A stretch of 64,000 nucleotides of DNA from Diphasiastrum complanatum (GCA_029204225.1 CM055098.1:390501-454500), one strand, 5' to 3'. Positions 40,239-54,300 are shown, counted from the first letter of the stretch. Numbers and translations: made by a program. The notes: generated from the sequence alone by a model not told the origin.

Positions 40239-40430
40239 TGTTGTAAAGCTGACTCGGGTGCACCCAGCGTGCCCTGTAAGACTCTAAGGGGTGACACTCC
40301 CTAAGGTCCCAGAGCAAGTTAGAATGTCAAGGACTGAGCCTCCGACCTGTGGTGAGCCAGTCAAGTAGTCACAAGTCATGAGCTAGCTCTGGAGCTCGAG
40401 TCATGGCCTAGTTAGGAAGCAAGTTGATTC
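40239..40430 (+). repeat. 3' LTR of family A element, truncated
   Basis: Begins TGTTGTAAAGCTGACT after a purine-rich GAGGGGAGGA. It matches the 5' LTR to about 40430, then changes abruptly into the GA-repeat composite. Confidence 0.85.
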
Positions 40431-40499
40431 TGCCGTAGGGTTCGAATGTTGGGAGCGTGAACCCTGCCTTCACCTGCATAGCACGAAGAGAGAGAAGAG

Positions 40500-40900
<401 letters not shown>

Positions 40901-41614
40901 TAATGAAACCTACAGAGTGTTATTACAAATAGAATAGAGATACAATAGAAAGGAAATGGCTCTCTTTTATAGATTCCCAAGGTGAGTCTCCTTCACTCTA
41001 ATTGGCCACTTCATTGGGGCAAAGATTCTAATCCAAGCCCTTCAAACAAACACAAACTTAATCTAATGGTTCTAAGAAAGTACAAAGCAAGTCACATGAA
41101 TCATGTGAGTCTTACTTTGACCAAATTAAATTTATTGTTTGCAACTTGAGTTTGTAACTTAGACTTTGGCCTTTAACTTATTTTATTTACACCTAGGGCC
41201 CAAGTCTCTATGAAACAACTTGAAACAACTAGCAATGTGCTCATTGGGTCAGGCTTATACACATAGGAAGCCGATGCTCTCGCAGTTATTATTCTAATTG
41301 TACAGTGTACTATGGCGGGGCCCACTAGGTAAGGCTTGGCCAACAGTACCTTGAGTGGTGGGACCCACTTGTTTATTTATGTACAGGAAATATCCACAAC
41401 ATGAGCATACCCCTTGCCTTGCTTTGTTTGTGCTTATACTACCATCATGGTCAAGCTTAAGTTTGAAAGAAATCATTTGCAACCAATTACATTCTTGTTT
41501 GAAGAAAAATCAACAAGCTCCTAGGTACCATTCTCTATCTAAGGTTCATATTCATCACTGATTGTCTTAAACCACTCATTTGATTCCAAAGCTTCATGCA
41601 CACTTCAAGGTTTA

Positions 41615-42620
41615 TCAAAAGAAGTTGATGAGAGCAAAAGAGGTGATACCTTCCTCAACTTGCTTACTCTTATCCTTGTATGTGAGCCTTGATGCCTCCA
41701 TTCTTGATCTTATGGACCTCCTTGGAGTAATTGGACCTCTCGGATTTTGATCCTCCTCTTGATGAAGCTCCACCTTGCTTTCAAACATCTCTTTGCCAAT
41801 AGGATTGTTAGAGGATTCAACATCAAGCTTGTATATGATTGCACTATAAGGTAGTCTATTACACAAGTTGTTAGCACATGGTAAAGCTTTACTCCAAAAA
41901 GACTTAGATAGACATGCATAAACTCTCAAGGCTTTTGAGTTTCTGCTCTCGGCCACCCCATTTTGTTGAGGTGTGTAAGGACATAAAAGCTCTTTCTTAA
42001 TCCCTTCTTGATCACAATACTCCTTGAACTCAATGTAGATGTACTCTCCTCCATTATTTGTCCTTAAAAACTTGATCTTGCGAACATGATGCTTTTCTAC
42101 GAAAGTTTTGAACTTGATAAAGCTTTCAAACACATTTGGCTTGGAAGAGAGAAAATACACCCGACAACATTTGTGTAATCATTTACATGAAGTAACAAAC
42201 ATTGTAGAACCTCCAAAGCTTCTTGTACTAGCAAAATGTACATAAGAATGAATCAACTCAAGGGGTGAGAAGACTTAGTGATGGAGCTAGAAAAAGATAA
42301 CGTGTGTGCTTTTGCTATAGCACATGCTTTACAAAACTTCTCCTCTTTTTCCATGGATCTGGGTAGCTGAGAGCAAGCTCCTCCTTGCACATTTCTTCCA
42401 TTGACTTGTGATTCATGTGTCTGAGCCTCTTGTGCTGCAACTCAGATGTGGACATTTCCTCTTTTGAAACCATCATCATTTGGTTGGATTCAACAAATGC
42501 ATCTAACTTGAATAACCTTCCAAATGTTATCCCTCTTGCTTTGACTCTCTCATTATTTTTTATGTAACAAAAGTTGGAAGAAAAATCTACAATGTGTTTA
42601 TTATCCAATAGTTTTCCAAC
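41615..42620 (-). pseudogene. Ty1/copia pre-integrase and integrase fragment
   Basis: On the minus strand a GAG-pre-integrase domain (42608-42315) leads to an integrase core (42160-41615). It contains FLRTNNGGEYIYIEFKEYCD and CPYTPQQNGVAESRNSK. The second catalytic acidic residue, Asp in the usual S-D-N-G-G-E-Y, is Asn here, so catalysis is lost even apart from the frame breaks. A CT array cuts the upstream part at 42671. Confidence 0.82.
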
Positions 42621-42667
42621 ATTAAGCAGATTCTTTGTAATGCTAGGAATGAAAAGTGTTGGGTTTC

Positions 42668-42811
<144 letters not shown>

Positions 42812-42832
42812 TCTTTTAAAGAAATCATGCAT

Positions 42833-44790
42833 CTGCAAGCATTTGGATGTGTACACTCTTTGGAACTAATCAAATTCATTCCAGTACATATTGTACACGA
42901 TGTTGTGCACACAAAAATGAAGTCTGACAGATTATTGCCTAAACACACGAAAATATTGGGGCTGGACATTTATCCTTTGATGCTACTGCCAGGGCAATTC
43001 TTCTGGCAGGATTTTTGTGGCCAACCCTTTTCAAAGACACTTATGCTTATATAGATGTTTGCGATGGTTGCCAACGTGACCGACCACAATCTCTTTACTC
43101 CAATACTTGAAAGCGAAGCATTTCACAAATGGGGTATTGATTTTGTTGGACCTATTAGTCTAGCAGCACATGGCTTACAATCCCGATACATCTTGATTGC
43201 CACTGATTATGCAACAAAATGGATAGAGGCTAGAGCAACGCGCAAAGTAGATGCAAAATCTGTAGCACGCTTCCTCTATGAAAACATTATCACTCGATTT
43301 GGCTGTCCAATAGAGCTTGTTAGTGATCGAGGTTCTCAATTCCTTAATGAAGTAATCAATAGTTTATTGACTCATTACTTTGTTATACACCAAAAGAGCA
43401 CCCTATACTATCCTAGATGCAATGGATTAGCTGAATCCACGAATAAAACGATTTGTAAAGTCTTAACCAAGATAGTAAAAACAAGTCAATCAGATTGGGA
43501 TGCTATCTGGGCATATCGCGAGCCACGAGATGGAAAACACCATTTGAGCTAGTATATGGCCAAGAGGCTGTTATGCCAATAGAATTTTTAATTCCTTCTC
43601 TACGCACTTTAGCATATGCCACTACCTTGTGTGATGAGAATGCTTATCAACACCAAGTTCAGAATAGACGCTTTACATTGACAAAACTGTGTGACACACG
43701 ACTTATATCTTATCATGCATAATTAGTTCATAAACAATGACAGAAGGCTTGGCATGATCGTCATGTCCGGACCATAGTTGCAGCGCGATTCCCGAATTGC
43801 GATTCTGAATCACAATCTGAATCGCGATTCCGATTCGCGATTTGGGATTTTCCCAGAATCGTGTAGAATCGATTTTTTTTTTTTGAAATTTTTTTAGGCA
43901 ATATGGGTATCAGATGAAAGCTCTGATCGAGGGGATTATGATTGTGTAGTTTGCCGACTGTTTCGGGTGCGAAACACCAAAAAGTGTGTTTTCACTCGGG
44001 GAGTGGGAAGGCCAAATCATGAAAAGGCCCCCGGACCCCGCCGTTGGGGGGCGTTGCCCCCCAAACCCCCCACAAGGGGGCTACCGCCCCCCGAACCCCC
44101 TAGAGCTTCTTGCTATATAGACACTATAGATAAAAATACCACCGCCCCCCTGTAGATAAAAATGGGGTCCAAATGCGCGCCGAGAAGGGCCCAATATTTA
44201 TGCCCCCAACTGTATATACATTGCACTCACATCTCTAATGAACCAATTGCAAAAGTGATCATCATCCATACAGTTGATAGTCCAAACTGTAGCATTAACA
44301 TTTACTGAAAACCAGAGCAAATGACAACCGGATAGCTATTGAAAATAAGATCTGTTTGTGCCTCATCTACTGCACTTCTGAGAGGCAAAATGCTGGTTTG
44401 ACCATTGATCCCCTAAAACAACTTCAACAGTAAGCTATTTTTCCAAAAAAAAAAATTTGTTTTATTTTTTTTTGCGATTCTGGGTCGCGAATCGCGATTC
44501 ACAGAATCGCGACCCGCGAATCGCAGACCCAACGAATCGAGATTCGCTGCAACTATGGTCCGGACTAAGGATATTCACGATGGTGATAAATTAGTTTTAC
44601 TTTACACATCTTCCAAGATCCATCTAGGGAAATTGAAATTCCGTAGCCAAGGTCCTTACGTTGTCCAATTTTTTTTTACAAATTGTGTCGTGTAATTAGA
44701 GACACTAGAAGACATACCCCTTGACACATTAGTCAATGGTAGCCGACTATGGCGATACTACAAGGATACCTTTATGGTAGATCTTGTCTA
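42833..44790 (+). pseudogene. gypsy integrase, interrupted by a hAT-like insertion
   Basis: After a degraded N-terminal part, the core reads KWGIDFVGPISLAAHGLQSR, TDYATKWIEA, LVSDRGSQFLNEVI and the Glu in LAESTNKTI, so all three catalytic acids are present. A frameshift near 43550 leads to FELVYGQEAVMPIEF, and the frame then closes at a TAA (43720). The C-terminal module continues until WHDRHVR at ~43768. There an insertion begins, and the same frame resumes after it at 44566 with KDIHDGDKLVLLY and the final WRYYKDTFM. The copy was already decaying or has decayed since. Confidence 0.85.
43765..44565. mobile_element. hAT-like non-autonomous element with 8-bp target duplication
   Basis: The element spans 43773-44557 (785 bp). 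Terminal inverted repeats are CATAGTTGCAGCG. The flanking direct repeat GTCCGGAC lies at 43765-43772 and 44558-44565. Deleting the element plus one copy of the repeat restores the integrase reading frame, which fixes both ends. Subterminal regions carry many GATTCGCG/CGCGATTC motifs. The core has a GC-rich block (~44025-44155) of GGGGG/CCCCC palindromes and no transposase. The terminal CATAGTTGC resembles the CTTAGTTGC end of the 6539-7155 element. Confidence 0.85.
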
Positions 44791-45021
44791 AGATGTATTT
44801 CAGGGTTATTATTTTTTCTCTTCCATTTTTTTTTTCTTTGATCCATCCTCCTGTATTACTTTTCACAAGCATTTTTTCTATGTATATTCCACCCAAGTTT
44901 TTTTTTGACAACACTCCATTTTATACTTCTTTGTGAAAAAAAAAAAAATAAATAAAATATATGAAGACTCGAATTTTCAAACCCGGGCTCGAAAAATGTT
45001 TTTTTTTATCCTTTGTAAAAT

Positions 45022-45130
45022 TTCTCGATACTTCATCTTTTTCTATACTTCATATTTCTCGATACTTCATATTTTTTGGTATTTTATATTTTTCGATGCG
45101 TCATAATTTTTCGATACTTCATAAAAAAAT
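45022..45130. repeat. tandem repeat, ~18-20 bp unit (TTTCTCGATACTTCATAT)
   Basis: About six imperfect copies directly downstream of the gypsy integrase end. Confidence 0.8.
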
Positions 45131-45654
45131 TTTATCCTTTAAATTTTTTTTGTGTACTGATGTATGAATGTGTTTGTTGTTGATTCTTTCTCTTCAAGTT
45201 TGGTTTTGTGATTAGAATCAGGTAGATGTGCGGGGCCTTGTGGTAGATAATAACCATTCTAATCTGATGTTGTTTGGTGCTTGACTTCCTGAGGAGTTTT
45301 TGTTACAAGTGCTGAGTGGCAATTGTAACAAGCACTTTGTAGGATTTCCATTGCTTCAGTGTAGATGTTGTCTTGTTGATTCTGTTGATTTCAGTAGGAT
45401 TAGTTTCAGTTTCATTTCCTGTTCTTGCTTAGTTTAGATTAGTAATAATCTACAATCTGTAAGCACCAAAGAAATATCTAAAACAGACTGTAGAGTGTAG
45501 ACATTCGAATTCTGACCATTGCACCACCATTGCACTACAACCAGTAGAGTGAGAAGAAAAGCAGGCCCTGTCGGTTGTAGGCTGACTGAAATCTGCTGGA
45601 TTGTCAGTAGGAAAAGAGTCAGAGCATTTAAAAAACATAGAGATTCTGTGCAAA

Positions 45655-46020
45655 CATCGTCGTAAACAGAATCAACAAACAACTGCTACAGGTGCTTGAC
45701 GACTGGGCTAATGGTTTCGAAGTAGTTGATGTTGGGAATTTGTGAAAATTACCTTGCCACGAGTCGAGCTTTCTTCTGTCGATACTGTCGTCTGCTTTGT
45801 ATTGGAACTTAAACATCCATTTGCAGTCGATTACTTTTCTGTCTACTGGCAGCTTGGTGACAGTCCATGTGTTGTTCCTCAACAATGAGTTGTACTCCTT
45901 GTCCATTGCTTCTTTCCAAAGATCTGAATCGGCCTGTGACAAAGCTTCCTCAACTGTGGTTGGATCCTGAATAGAGTAGTGAGCAAACTCATTAGTGTAT
46001 CGGACAGGCTGAGTTTGAAT
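45655..46020 (-). pseudogene. Ty1/copia reverse transcriptase N-terminal fragment
   Basis: The minus strand reads TTVEEALSQADSDLWKEAMD, EYNSLLRNNTWTVTKLPVDR, then CKWMFKFQYKADDSIDRR. After a frameshift come KARLVAR, a stop and YFETISPVVK. These are the classic opening motifs of copia RT. It stops before the catalytic YVDD region. Confidence 0.85.
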
Positions 46021-47767
46021 TCTTGTTGATCTTCTGGTTGAAGTTTTTAGTTATGAAATTTGACTTTGTGTCGGTTGCTCGAGTTTCAGCTTCTTCATCT
46101 TTGTCAAGATGCTATTTTTGATTTCGCACACTTTCAATGCTTATGTGTCCCAATGAATGGTGTCCATCTGTGACAAACTATAACAGTGGTTTCCGGCCAA
46201 ATTTTTGTGATTTTCAAATATCCCGCCGGGCAGAACAAACAATTGTGATTGGACCACAGTTATGGCTCAAATACTCTTATGATGCCCGTCATTGTACACT
46301 CGAGGTTGATTTGACGTCAATAGTCATAAACTGTGGTTAGCTAATCCTTGTAGTTTAGGAACTTCTTGTCATTCATAAGTATACCTCTCATTTTCTTCAT
46401 TCTATCTCTTATTTTGGATTGTCATTCTTAGGTTTACCTCGCAATCTCTACATTTTGTTCGTTCTCAGCTTGCGTACTCGTATTTTCGACTAATGGCTAC
46501 ACATAATCGGAGACCAAGAGGAACCATTGATGCAATCAATAATTGCAATGAAAAAATGCAGAAGATCAATGGATACCAAGAATATATCGAAAATACCAAT
46601 GGATCTTGATGCATCCCTATGCAAAAGGCTCATTTCAAAAAAGAAAAAGATCGGATAACATATATAGAAGCTCTTGGAAAGGCATGATAATGGATTTTAA
46701 AGTATCACCTGCTGGTCAATCTATCACAAAAGTTTTAGTTCAGCATGCTTATCTTTACAATAAGCTCAACATTCATGATTTGAATCCAAATGATAGAAGA
46801 AAATGCAACTGTAAGTTTTTAGATAATTTCTTTAGAGTTAGCATTTTCTTTTAATTATATTTTTCTTGAGATGTTTTTGTTGGTTTTGCAGATTTGTATC
46901 CATCAAATTTTGTTGAATGACAAACAATTCAATCGATTGCAGGAATAATCGATGTCATACATTCGGATATCGGTATTTTACAATATAAAGGTCATTCTCC
47001 AAAATCACTTTTAGAGTCATGAGTTTTTTTTTATAATCACACCTATTTTCCTGATAAAAATCTATTTATGACATCAATTCTGGTTTAAGGCTCCTGTGAA
47101 CTTATGTCGTCCATGTTGTTCAACTATGTCAATTTTTTTGAGAGAGTGCAAAATTTCTAATTTATAATTGGAAAGCTAGCCTGCCGGCTGCTGAATTGTC
47201 AGAAATTTTGAAGTACAAGGGTTTACTAGAAATGTTTGTGTTTTTCTATAATATAGGCCTTCCTGCGTGATGAGCCAACAATCTTTTGTCTATAAGGCAG
47301 GCTAAAACTTAGGTTGTAAGTGATATGCAGCCAGTTGTGTTATATTATATATGGGCATGTCCCCACTTCAAGGATTGTATGATCACACCTAAATAATGAT
47401 AGTTGTTCAATTTCTTGAAAAAAATATTTATTCTCCCCACATATAGGGGAGGCTTTGTTGCTATTTCACCCCACTAGCCTCCCATCCGTCTGAATTTGTG
47501 CTGGTCCAAATAGGCTACACGACTTTAAATAACACCATACACAAGCGAACGGGTTACATTCAGTCTCTAGAAACTTGTCTTTTTGGTGATTTGAGAATGG
47601 ATTTTGCGGAATAACCTTGCCCTTTAAAGGTGACAATGAAATATAAGTTTTCATCCATCTGCCTTATTTGATCTAAAAATGCTTTATTGCCTTATTTGTT
47701 TTTTTGCCTAATTGACATTGATCAATTCCCCCAGAGAGAGAGAGAGACGCCTAAGTGCCACTGATCA

Positions 47768-47826
<59 letters not shown>

Positions 47827-48346
47827 TTTCAATGTGGGTCTGCCCTAAACCACAGATTGGAGGGTGAAAAGTAATGATCTTTAGCAGTACAGTCATATTT
47901 TCTTTCATAAAATAAAATGGATGGACTACATTCTCAAAAGCTAGTTCCTCTTTTGAAGAGCTATTTGCTAAATCATCATCATAGCTAACACATACTAATA
48001 ATAACTCTAATAATAGCCTTCATAATAGCTAAATTGAACAAAGATGATAAATTGCAGTTGAATGAGGGAGAGCATTCTTTTGTGCTGCAGCATCGAGTGA
48101 GTCACGATTTGATGAAATAGACCACAGACTTACCAGCATCAGGTTAAGAGGGTCAACCAGATTTTCATCATTATATCCTGACCAACAATGGGACAGCTTT
48201 ATGCATTCATCGGCCCGAGGAGGATGCAGCTAGAATATATGCCAGGGCTTCCATTGAGAGGACTTAACCTTAGAATGCCACATTTTGGAAGAATGCTATG
48301 ACTTATTGGTAGCTTTTCCTACAGTTTGACAGATATGCCTACTACA
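46021..48346. other. intergenic stretch with one possible two-exon ORF
   Basis: At 46606-46813 a plus-strand frame (YAKGSFQKRKRSDNIYRSSW, PAGQSITKVLVQHAYLYNKL) ends at a good donor (ACT|gtaagt). An acceptor at ~46891 would add a short tail and a stop. I do not recognise it and expression is unknown. The remainder is AT-rich with no clear feature apart from the GA arrays. Confidence 0.25.
47734..47827. repeat. composite repeat: TGATCAATTCC unit plus (GA)n, two copies
   Basis: TTGATCAATTCC followed by a short GA run, then CTGATCAATTCC followed by a ~50-bp GA run. This is the same unit-plus-array doubling seen at 40.5-40.9 kb. Confidence 0.8.
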
Positions 48347-51300
48347 CTACACTGTGTACGAATTCTGGATGGTGCTGATGTCCAATCCCTTAAGCCTTAC
48401 AACAGAATCCACATGGCCTTTTAGTGTCTTAAGCTCTCTTAGCCTGTCACAATACAAGATCCATGGAAACTTGTTCAGCACAAGGCATTTACAACATTCA
48501 ATGAAAATTTATTACCAGAAACTAAAATGTTAGGAATAAATAGAAAAAATGAAGACTATTTACAGTTTGAGCAGACCTGGCAATGTCGGCTCGTCTCCGT
48601 GCCTGCTCACTTATCTCCGGAAGGTCTTTGTGTTCTTCTCTTTTTACCTCTGGTGATTGCAAACCATGCAGTGTCCTCTGTGCTTGTGCCCATCTCATTT
48701 CCCGAGCTTCTTTGCCAAAATCTTTTTGCCTCGTAAACGCAGTCTGCAAGTTGCAAATTATCCCCTTTTAGCATATTTTAGATAGAACACAAACTTACAA
48801 TGTATGGTAGAAAAGACTGTATAACAAGGCATAGTTACAAATGATCAAGATTAAAAAAAAAATTGAACTTCGAAGCAATTTGAGATTCAAATTGACTTTT
48901 TGATTTGAACTTTCATAACAAAACACAACCAGATTCAAATCAAGACTCGAATCGAGTCAATATGAATCCATTTGAATCAAGGTGGCCATGCTACGGCAAG
49001 TGAGATTTTCTTACCCTCTTCTCAGTCACAAGGTCCCAGGCACGCCCTTTGGCAATGTAGCGGATCAGGAACTTGATGATGTCAAGTGGCAGGTAAGTGA
49101 TTACACTGTACAGCCAAATGACTCCTGCCCATCCCCAGCCTATCCCTTTCACAAAGGCAAAGTTCCAGTTGGCATATACTGCAATAAATGTTGCAATCTG
49201 AAACCAACAAACCAGAAAACACTTATTTCTCAAGAGCCTTCTCAATAAGTGTCATGATGGTGAAGGCATTCTATTCTCTCCTTAGGGCAGGGATTCAATT
49301 CCAATAAAGACATAAAAGAACATCCAGGAGAAGGAAAAAAGCAAAAGGCAAAGCTCATGGAGAGTTGATTTATTACCATTTGAGCTATGAAAAAGGCAGC
49401 CAGAAGAAGAAGTCCTGGACGCTCCACAAAAGACCAGCTCCTCGAGCGGGTGACAAAGATCAGGGCTTGACTAATTATGCTGACTTGTAAATAGATTGCA
49501 GAGTGCATGAGTCGAGCATCATGCCGAATGTCACTTACACCAAATTTATCCTGCAAGCAAGCAATGACGAAAAATCATACTGAACTTATTAGGGTTAAGA
49601 GTTTTGGGTTTACTGCCACTCCGCTTATTCCTATTACAAGAAACTTTCTTGTGTTACAATAATGAGCTATGACATATGCTCGAAATCATCACTTGAAACT
49701 TCAAATACTTAAGTTAAAGCAACGACGTACATTGAAAAAGGTAGTTTCTCGTGCAGCCCAGAAAAACACAATTGTCATGATAGCAAGATAAGTTCCAAGG
49801 ACAATGCCAGTAGTAAAAATTTCTCTTAATTTCCAGCTATCTGGCAAAGGTGAGGGTTTCACCCTGTCCTTTGAAATTGTCATGATTGTACCTGCCAAGA
49901 AGACCAAAACTAGCTCACTCTTCCAGCATTAATCAAAGCTTGGGAAACATACCAGAAATCCCATGAAACAATAGCCACACCAAAAATGGAGATTCTTGGA
50001 AGAAGTGGAGTACACTGGGGATGTGAGCTGTTATTTACTAAGCAAAATGTTCGGCCAATTAAATGTGCTGCTGTTAGAAGCTGGAAATTGCACAAGAGAG
50101 AATAGTAGTTACCGTCGTTCAAAATTGCAATTATCAGAACCATAAATGGTGGAAAGTTGAAGTCCCAAATCAAGGCCAGTAACAAGAAAGCCAGCTGGAG
50201 AGAAGAAAGGCACCACAGATCATTGTTAGAGTAGTTTGTTTATATTGGAACAACACGTAATAGAATCTTCAGCTAACTGATCATTTCAAACCTAACGGCA
50301 GGAATCTAATAAGGCCTCTTGTTGGCGATCTTGTCTTGATATAACCACTTCAAGATAAATCAAACAGCTATTGCATTCGATGCAGAAACAAACTGTATAC
50401 CATCATGGTTTGACCAGACATTGAGCTCCAAAACATGTATGCAACCCAGTCAGCCTTTCATTTTACTCCTTTCCTTCCTTCATTTAATGGTGTTAAGCTA
50501 TTCACAAAGGATTTTTTTGAAAAATTTGAAATGCCCCCTAAGACCTTTTGGAGAACTAGCTCTCAACGGCCCGGATTTTGTTCTTTTTTATCTTGTTACA
50601 ACAGAATGTTTATGTTGCAATATTAAATCTAGATCTAGCTACGGCACAACAAACTAGTGTACTGCATGGGTGACATTTCAAATGGATGTTTATTGGATCG
50701 AAGCTGCCTGACATGATCTTGATTCTCATTAGTTTCTCTTGCTATTTCAATAATGATTCCTTACATATTATATCTCAAAGACCTGAACATGGCATACTTA
50801 TTTCAATAATGAACCATGTTGATATATATAAACCCTAAACCAAGATAATCAGGCACAATGCCAGCAAATATTTTGGCAAAGAATCAATGTTCAGAACAAC
50901 TGCTAGAGATTGAGGGAAGTTGACTTTACTTGAAATGATCTTTAAAGAAGGGACTCCAATTGTAGATTGAAAACATCAATACTAGGCTCTTTCTTACTTA
51001 ATTCTAAATTTATCCTTGATCATCAGATTTTTTAGTCAACTATAGTTTTAATGGATGTTAAGTATGAATCATCTGATATTGTCAACATCGTTCTACACTT
51101 ATTGTTGACGTGAAACATCAATTGGGAATAAATTCAAGTGAATCCTTCACATTAGCAAAGATGAATAATGAGCTGAATTTTTTTGGGAACAAACTTTTCT
51201 CAAATATAATTCAGCATGTACATAGAAAACTAACTTACCACAATACGAATAGTGATTGAGACAGCATATATCTGCATACAACCACAAGCAAATATGGAAT

Positions 51301-54300
51301 GAGAATGGCAAATCAAAGACAATGACGCTATAGACTATACAGGAGAGCTGTAATCAACTGCCAACACTTAACAGTGTAGTTCTTCATCCTTTGGAATATT
51401 GCTCTACTAGTCAGGACAGCACTTATGATGACACTAAGTCCTGGTTCTGTCAAAACAATATCAGAAGCACTTCTAGCAGCATCTGTTGCATCTGAAACAG
51501 CAATTCCAATGTCAGCCTTTTTCAAAGCTGGTGCGTCATTGACTCCATCACCCGTCATTCCACAAATATGCTTTTTTTGTTGTAGCCTCTTCACAATCTC
51601 GTACTTGTGCTCTGTGAAATGCAACAAATCAAAATGTCACGCTTCTTTATACAAATAAAGATCCTAGGGCTTCAAAATTCATCATCTTATCTTGCTTGTG
51701 ATCTTGCATGTGACTATGTAGAAAATGTATATGTTGCATGAATTTGTACACTCATGGTTCATCCATCCATCGAAATGTACATTTAAGCAAGAAATACATC
51801 AACAATATTTGTTTTGCAAGGCAAGTCGACGTCTAAGTAATAGCAAGATCGCAATTTGGTTGATGGTAGATTGAAATATTCAACAAGGTAGCTTATTCAC
51901 CTATACAAGTTTGAGGGCTCATAACTGCCAGATAGCCTGCAAGTTACTACAGCCATTTTAAAGGACTGAAGCGTACTTATATAATCTTTCCTTTAGATCC
52001 TTAAAGATATTAAAGACTCAGTATGTAAGAACATGAAACCACCCGAGCTTTCTGAATTACGCTTACCAGGGAAAACCCCAGCAAAACCATCGGCTTTCTC
52101 GATTAACTCATCAATTGGCACTCCTTCGAATGGTTCACCCTTAAACTGGCCCAACAAGGATGAAGATGGATACATGTTGATGCCCATACCTAGGCGCCGA
52201 CCTGTCTCTTTGGCGATAGCCAGTTGATCTCCTGCTTGTAGAGAAAACATAACAAAGACATGAAAGGTGTAGTTATTTGAAGCTTGAGCTTGAACAGAAG
52301 GGAGCACCGCTTGTTCCTAGGTTCATCAAGCTATAAACAACTTAAGATAAAAGCAATACAAAAATTACCTGTGATCATTTTTACATTAACACCAAGGTTA
52401 AGAGCACGGCTGATGGTGTCTGCACTATCCTGACGCGGAGGGTCAAACAGGGGTAGCAATCCAACAAAGTGCCAGAGTCCTCCTGAACTTTCTTTCACAC
52501 CCTCAGGAACATCCTGTTACACAACATGCATGCACTTAAGCACAGAATGTTTTGCACTTTCAGAGAGTTATACTAGTTGAAATGAAAATTTGTTTAAGTT
52601 GGGCATTATGCTTGCCTGAAAAGCTACGGCTAGGGATCGAAGTCCACGTTCTGCAAATTTGTCAATGATTGCATGAACTCGATGGGCAATCTCAGCCCTA
52701 TTAAAAGAAAGCTCCAGTATCTGCTCCAAGGTCCATGGAAATGACTATGATTTTTACAAAAGATGATGCAAACAAAACATTTTTGGTTCTACTCATAAGC
52801 CTGACAGACAGTAGGCTTATGTATACCTGTTCAGGTGCACCTTTGCTAGCTCTATGCATTTTTCCTTCTGCATCGATATATGTAAGAGCTGTACGCTTAT
52901 CAGTTGGGTTGAATGGAAGAAAATGGACCTCTTCAATGCCTGCCCTCGCCTATAGTTTGACCAGAAGGCAATCAGTCTCTCTATATGACCTGATTTACCA
53001 CAGTAAAAACAACCCCCTCTACTGTGATTTGTATTAGAACCACACTTGATTCTACAATTACCTCCTTCGGATCAGAAAGCATCCCGATGATAGCGGTATC
53101 TATAGCATCCTGATTTTCGGTCCTTGACGCTCTACTAGCAAGTAGAATGACAGCATCCTTGTCATACCCTTTGTCAATCACCTAAGCCACCATTGAAAAG
53201 TTCATGGTCTCAAGAGGAAATTGGATATTTAATCAACATGAGCTACATCATGCATTTTCAGCGAATTCTGTGTTTGCAACCTATTGATGTTCGATATAAT
53301 ACCTCAATCAAATTCTTATCAACTGTCAGTCTATTCAGCGTAAGTGTTCCAGTTTTGTCACTGCAGAGAATATCCATTCCAGCCATCTCCTCAATAGCTG
53401 TCATCCTCTTAGTAATTGCTCCCTGTTGTAGGATAACATTTTAGTACAGGTTCCGAATTTCTTTGCTAATAAATGTCAGTGTAGCTCATTGATTTGGATA
53501 TCAATGATTTAAATGCCTAAATTAAGTGTCAGCATCATGCATAGTGGACACTAACCTGCTGTGACAAGCGATGGGAACCAATTGCCATTGTGACTGAAAG
53601 CACGGTCGGCATAGCAATTGGAATTCCACCAATCAGAAGAACTAGGAGATTATCGATGCCAACACGATACTTCCGATGTTCAATCGCAAACATGACAATG
53701 ATCTCAATCACCATGCCTATTGCTATGGAGCAAATGCAGAAATTCCCAATTGCCGTAAGCACCTGGTAATTGGCAAATATACCCAAAAATCAGTAAGTAA
53801 ATAAGTGATAAGGCAAACCTGCAAAACCATCACTTATTGACATTTGTACTACTTTACAAAATTTGGGACTATAACATAATCATGAATAGATGAGTGGACT
53901 CTGACCTTTTGGAAATGCCCAACTTGGTTTGTCGTATCAACCAGGTGAGCAGCTTTGCCAAAGAAAGTATGGACTCCCGTTCCAATAACAATTGCCTCTA
54001 TTTCACCTTGCTTACAAGTAGAACCAGAGTAAACCTCTTCACCAGGATGCTTTGTCACTGGCAAAGACTCGCCTGTAAGAGCAGACTGCCATAAAAGGCT
54101 TGTCAAGTTAAAGGGCATGAAAGTGCCCTATCCTACCCATGATTAACAATTACAACTGGAAGATTGTATTGCAACAGCTTATGTCAATCACGAGATTTGA
54201 GACCTTGACCATTTCCAACTGCCGTGAATGACAAATTTTTTTCAAACAAGTTTATTTTGAAACTCGAATTCATGCAAAACAGCATTACAACTGAATATCA

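Larger units (their letters stand above)
35944..40430 (+). mobile_element. Ty3/gypsy-type element with gag-protease only (family A), 3' end damaged
   Basis: A 5' LTR (35944-36856) is followed two bases later by a tRNA-Met primer site, a leader, a gag-protease frame (37681-39753), a duplicated tail and a partial 3' LTR from 40239. There is no RT, RNase H or integrase sequence between protease and 3' LTR. This is the layout of non-autonomous gag-bearing elements (TR-GAG type), which would rely on proteins from a relative. A fragment of the same LTR is at 1-116 on the other strand. Confidence 0.82.

Noticed and set aside
46137-46340. Possible MITE around CAGTGGTTT ... AACTGTGGTTAG
   Set aside because: The similar ends are direct rather than inverted, and no target duplication is present.
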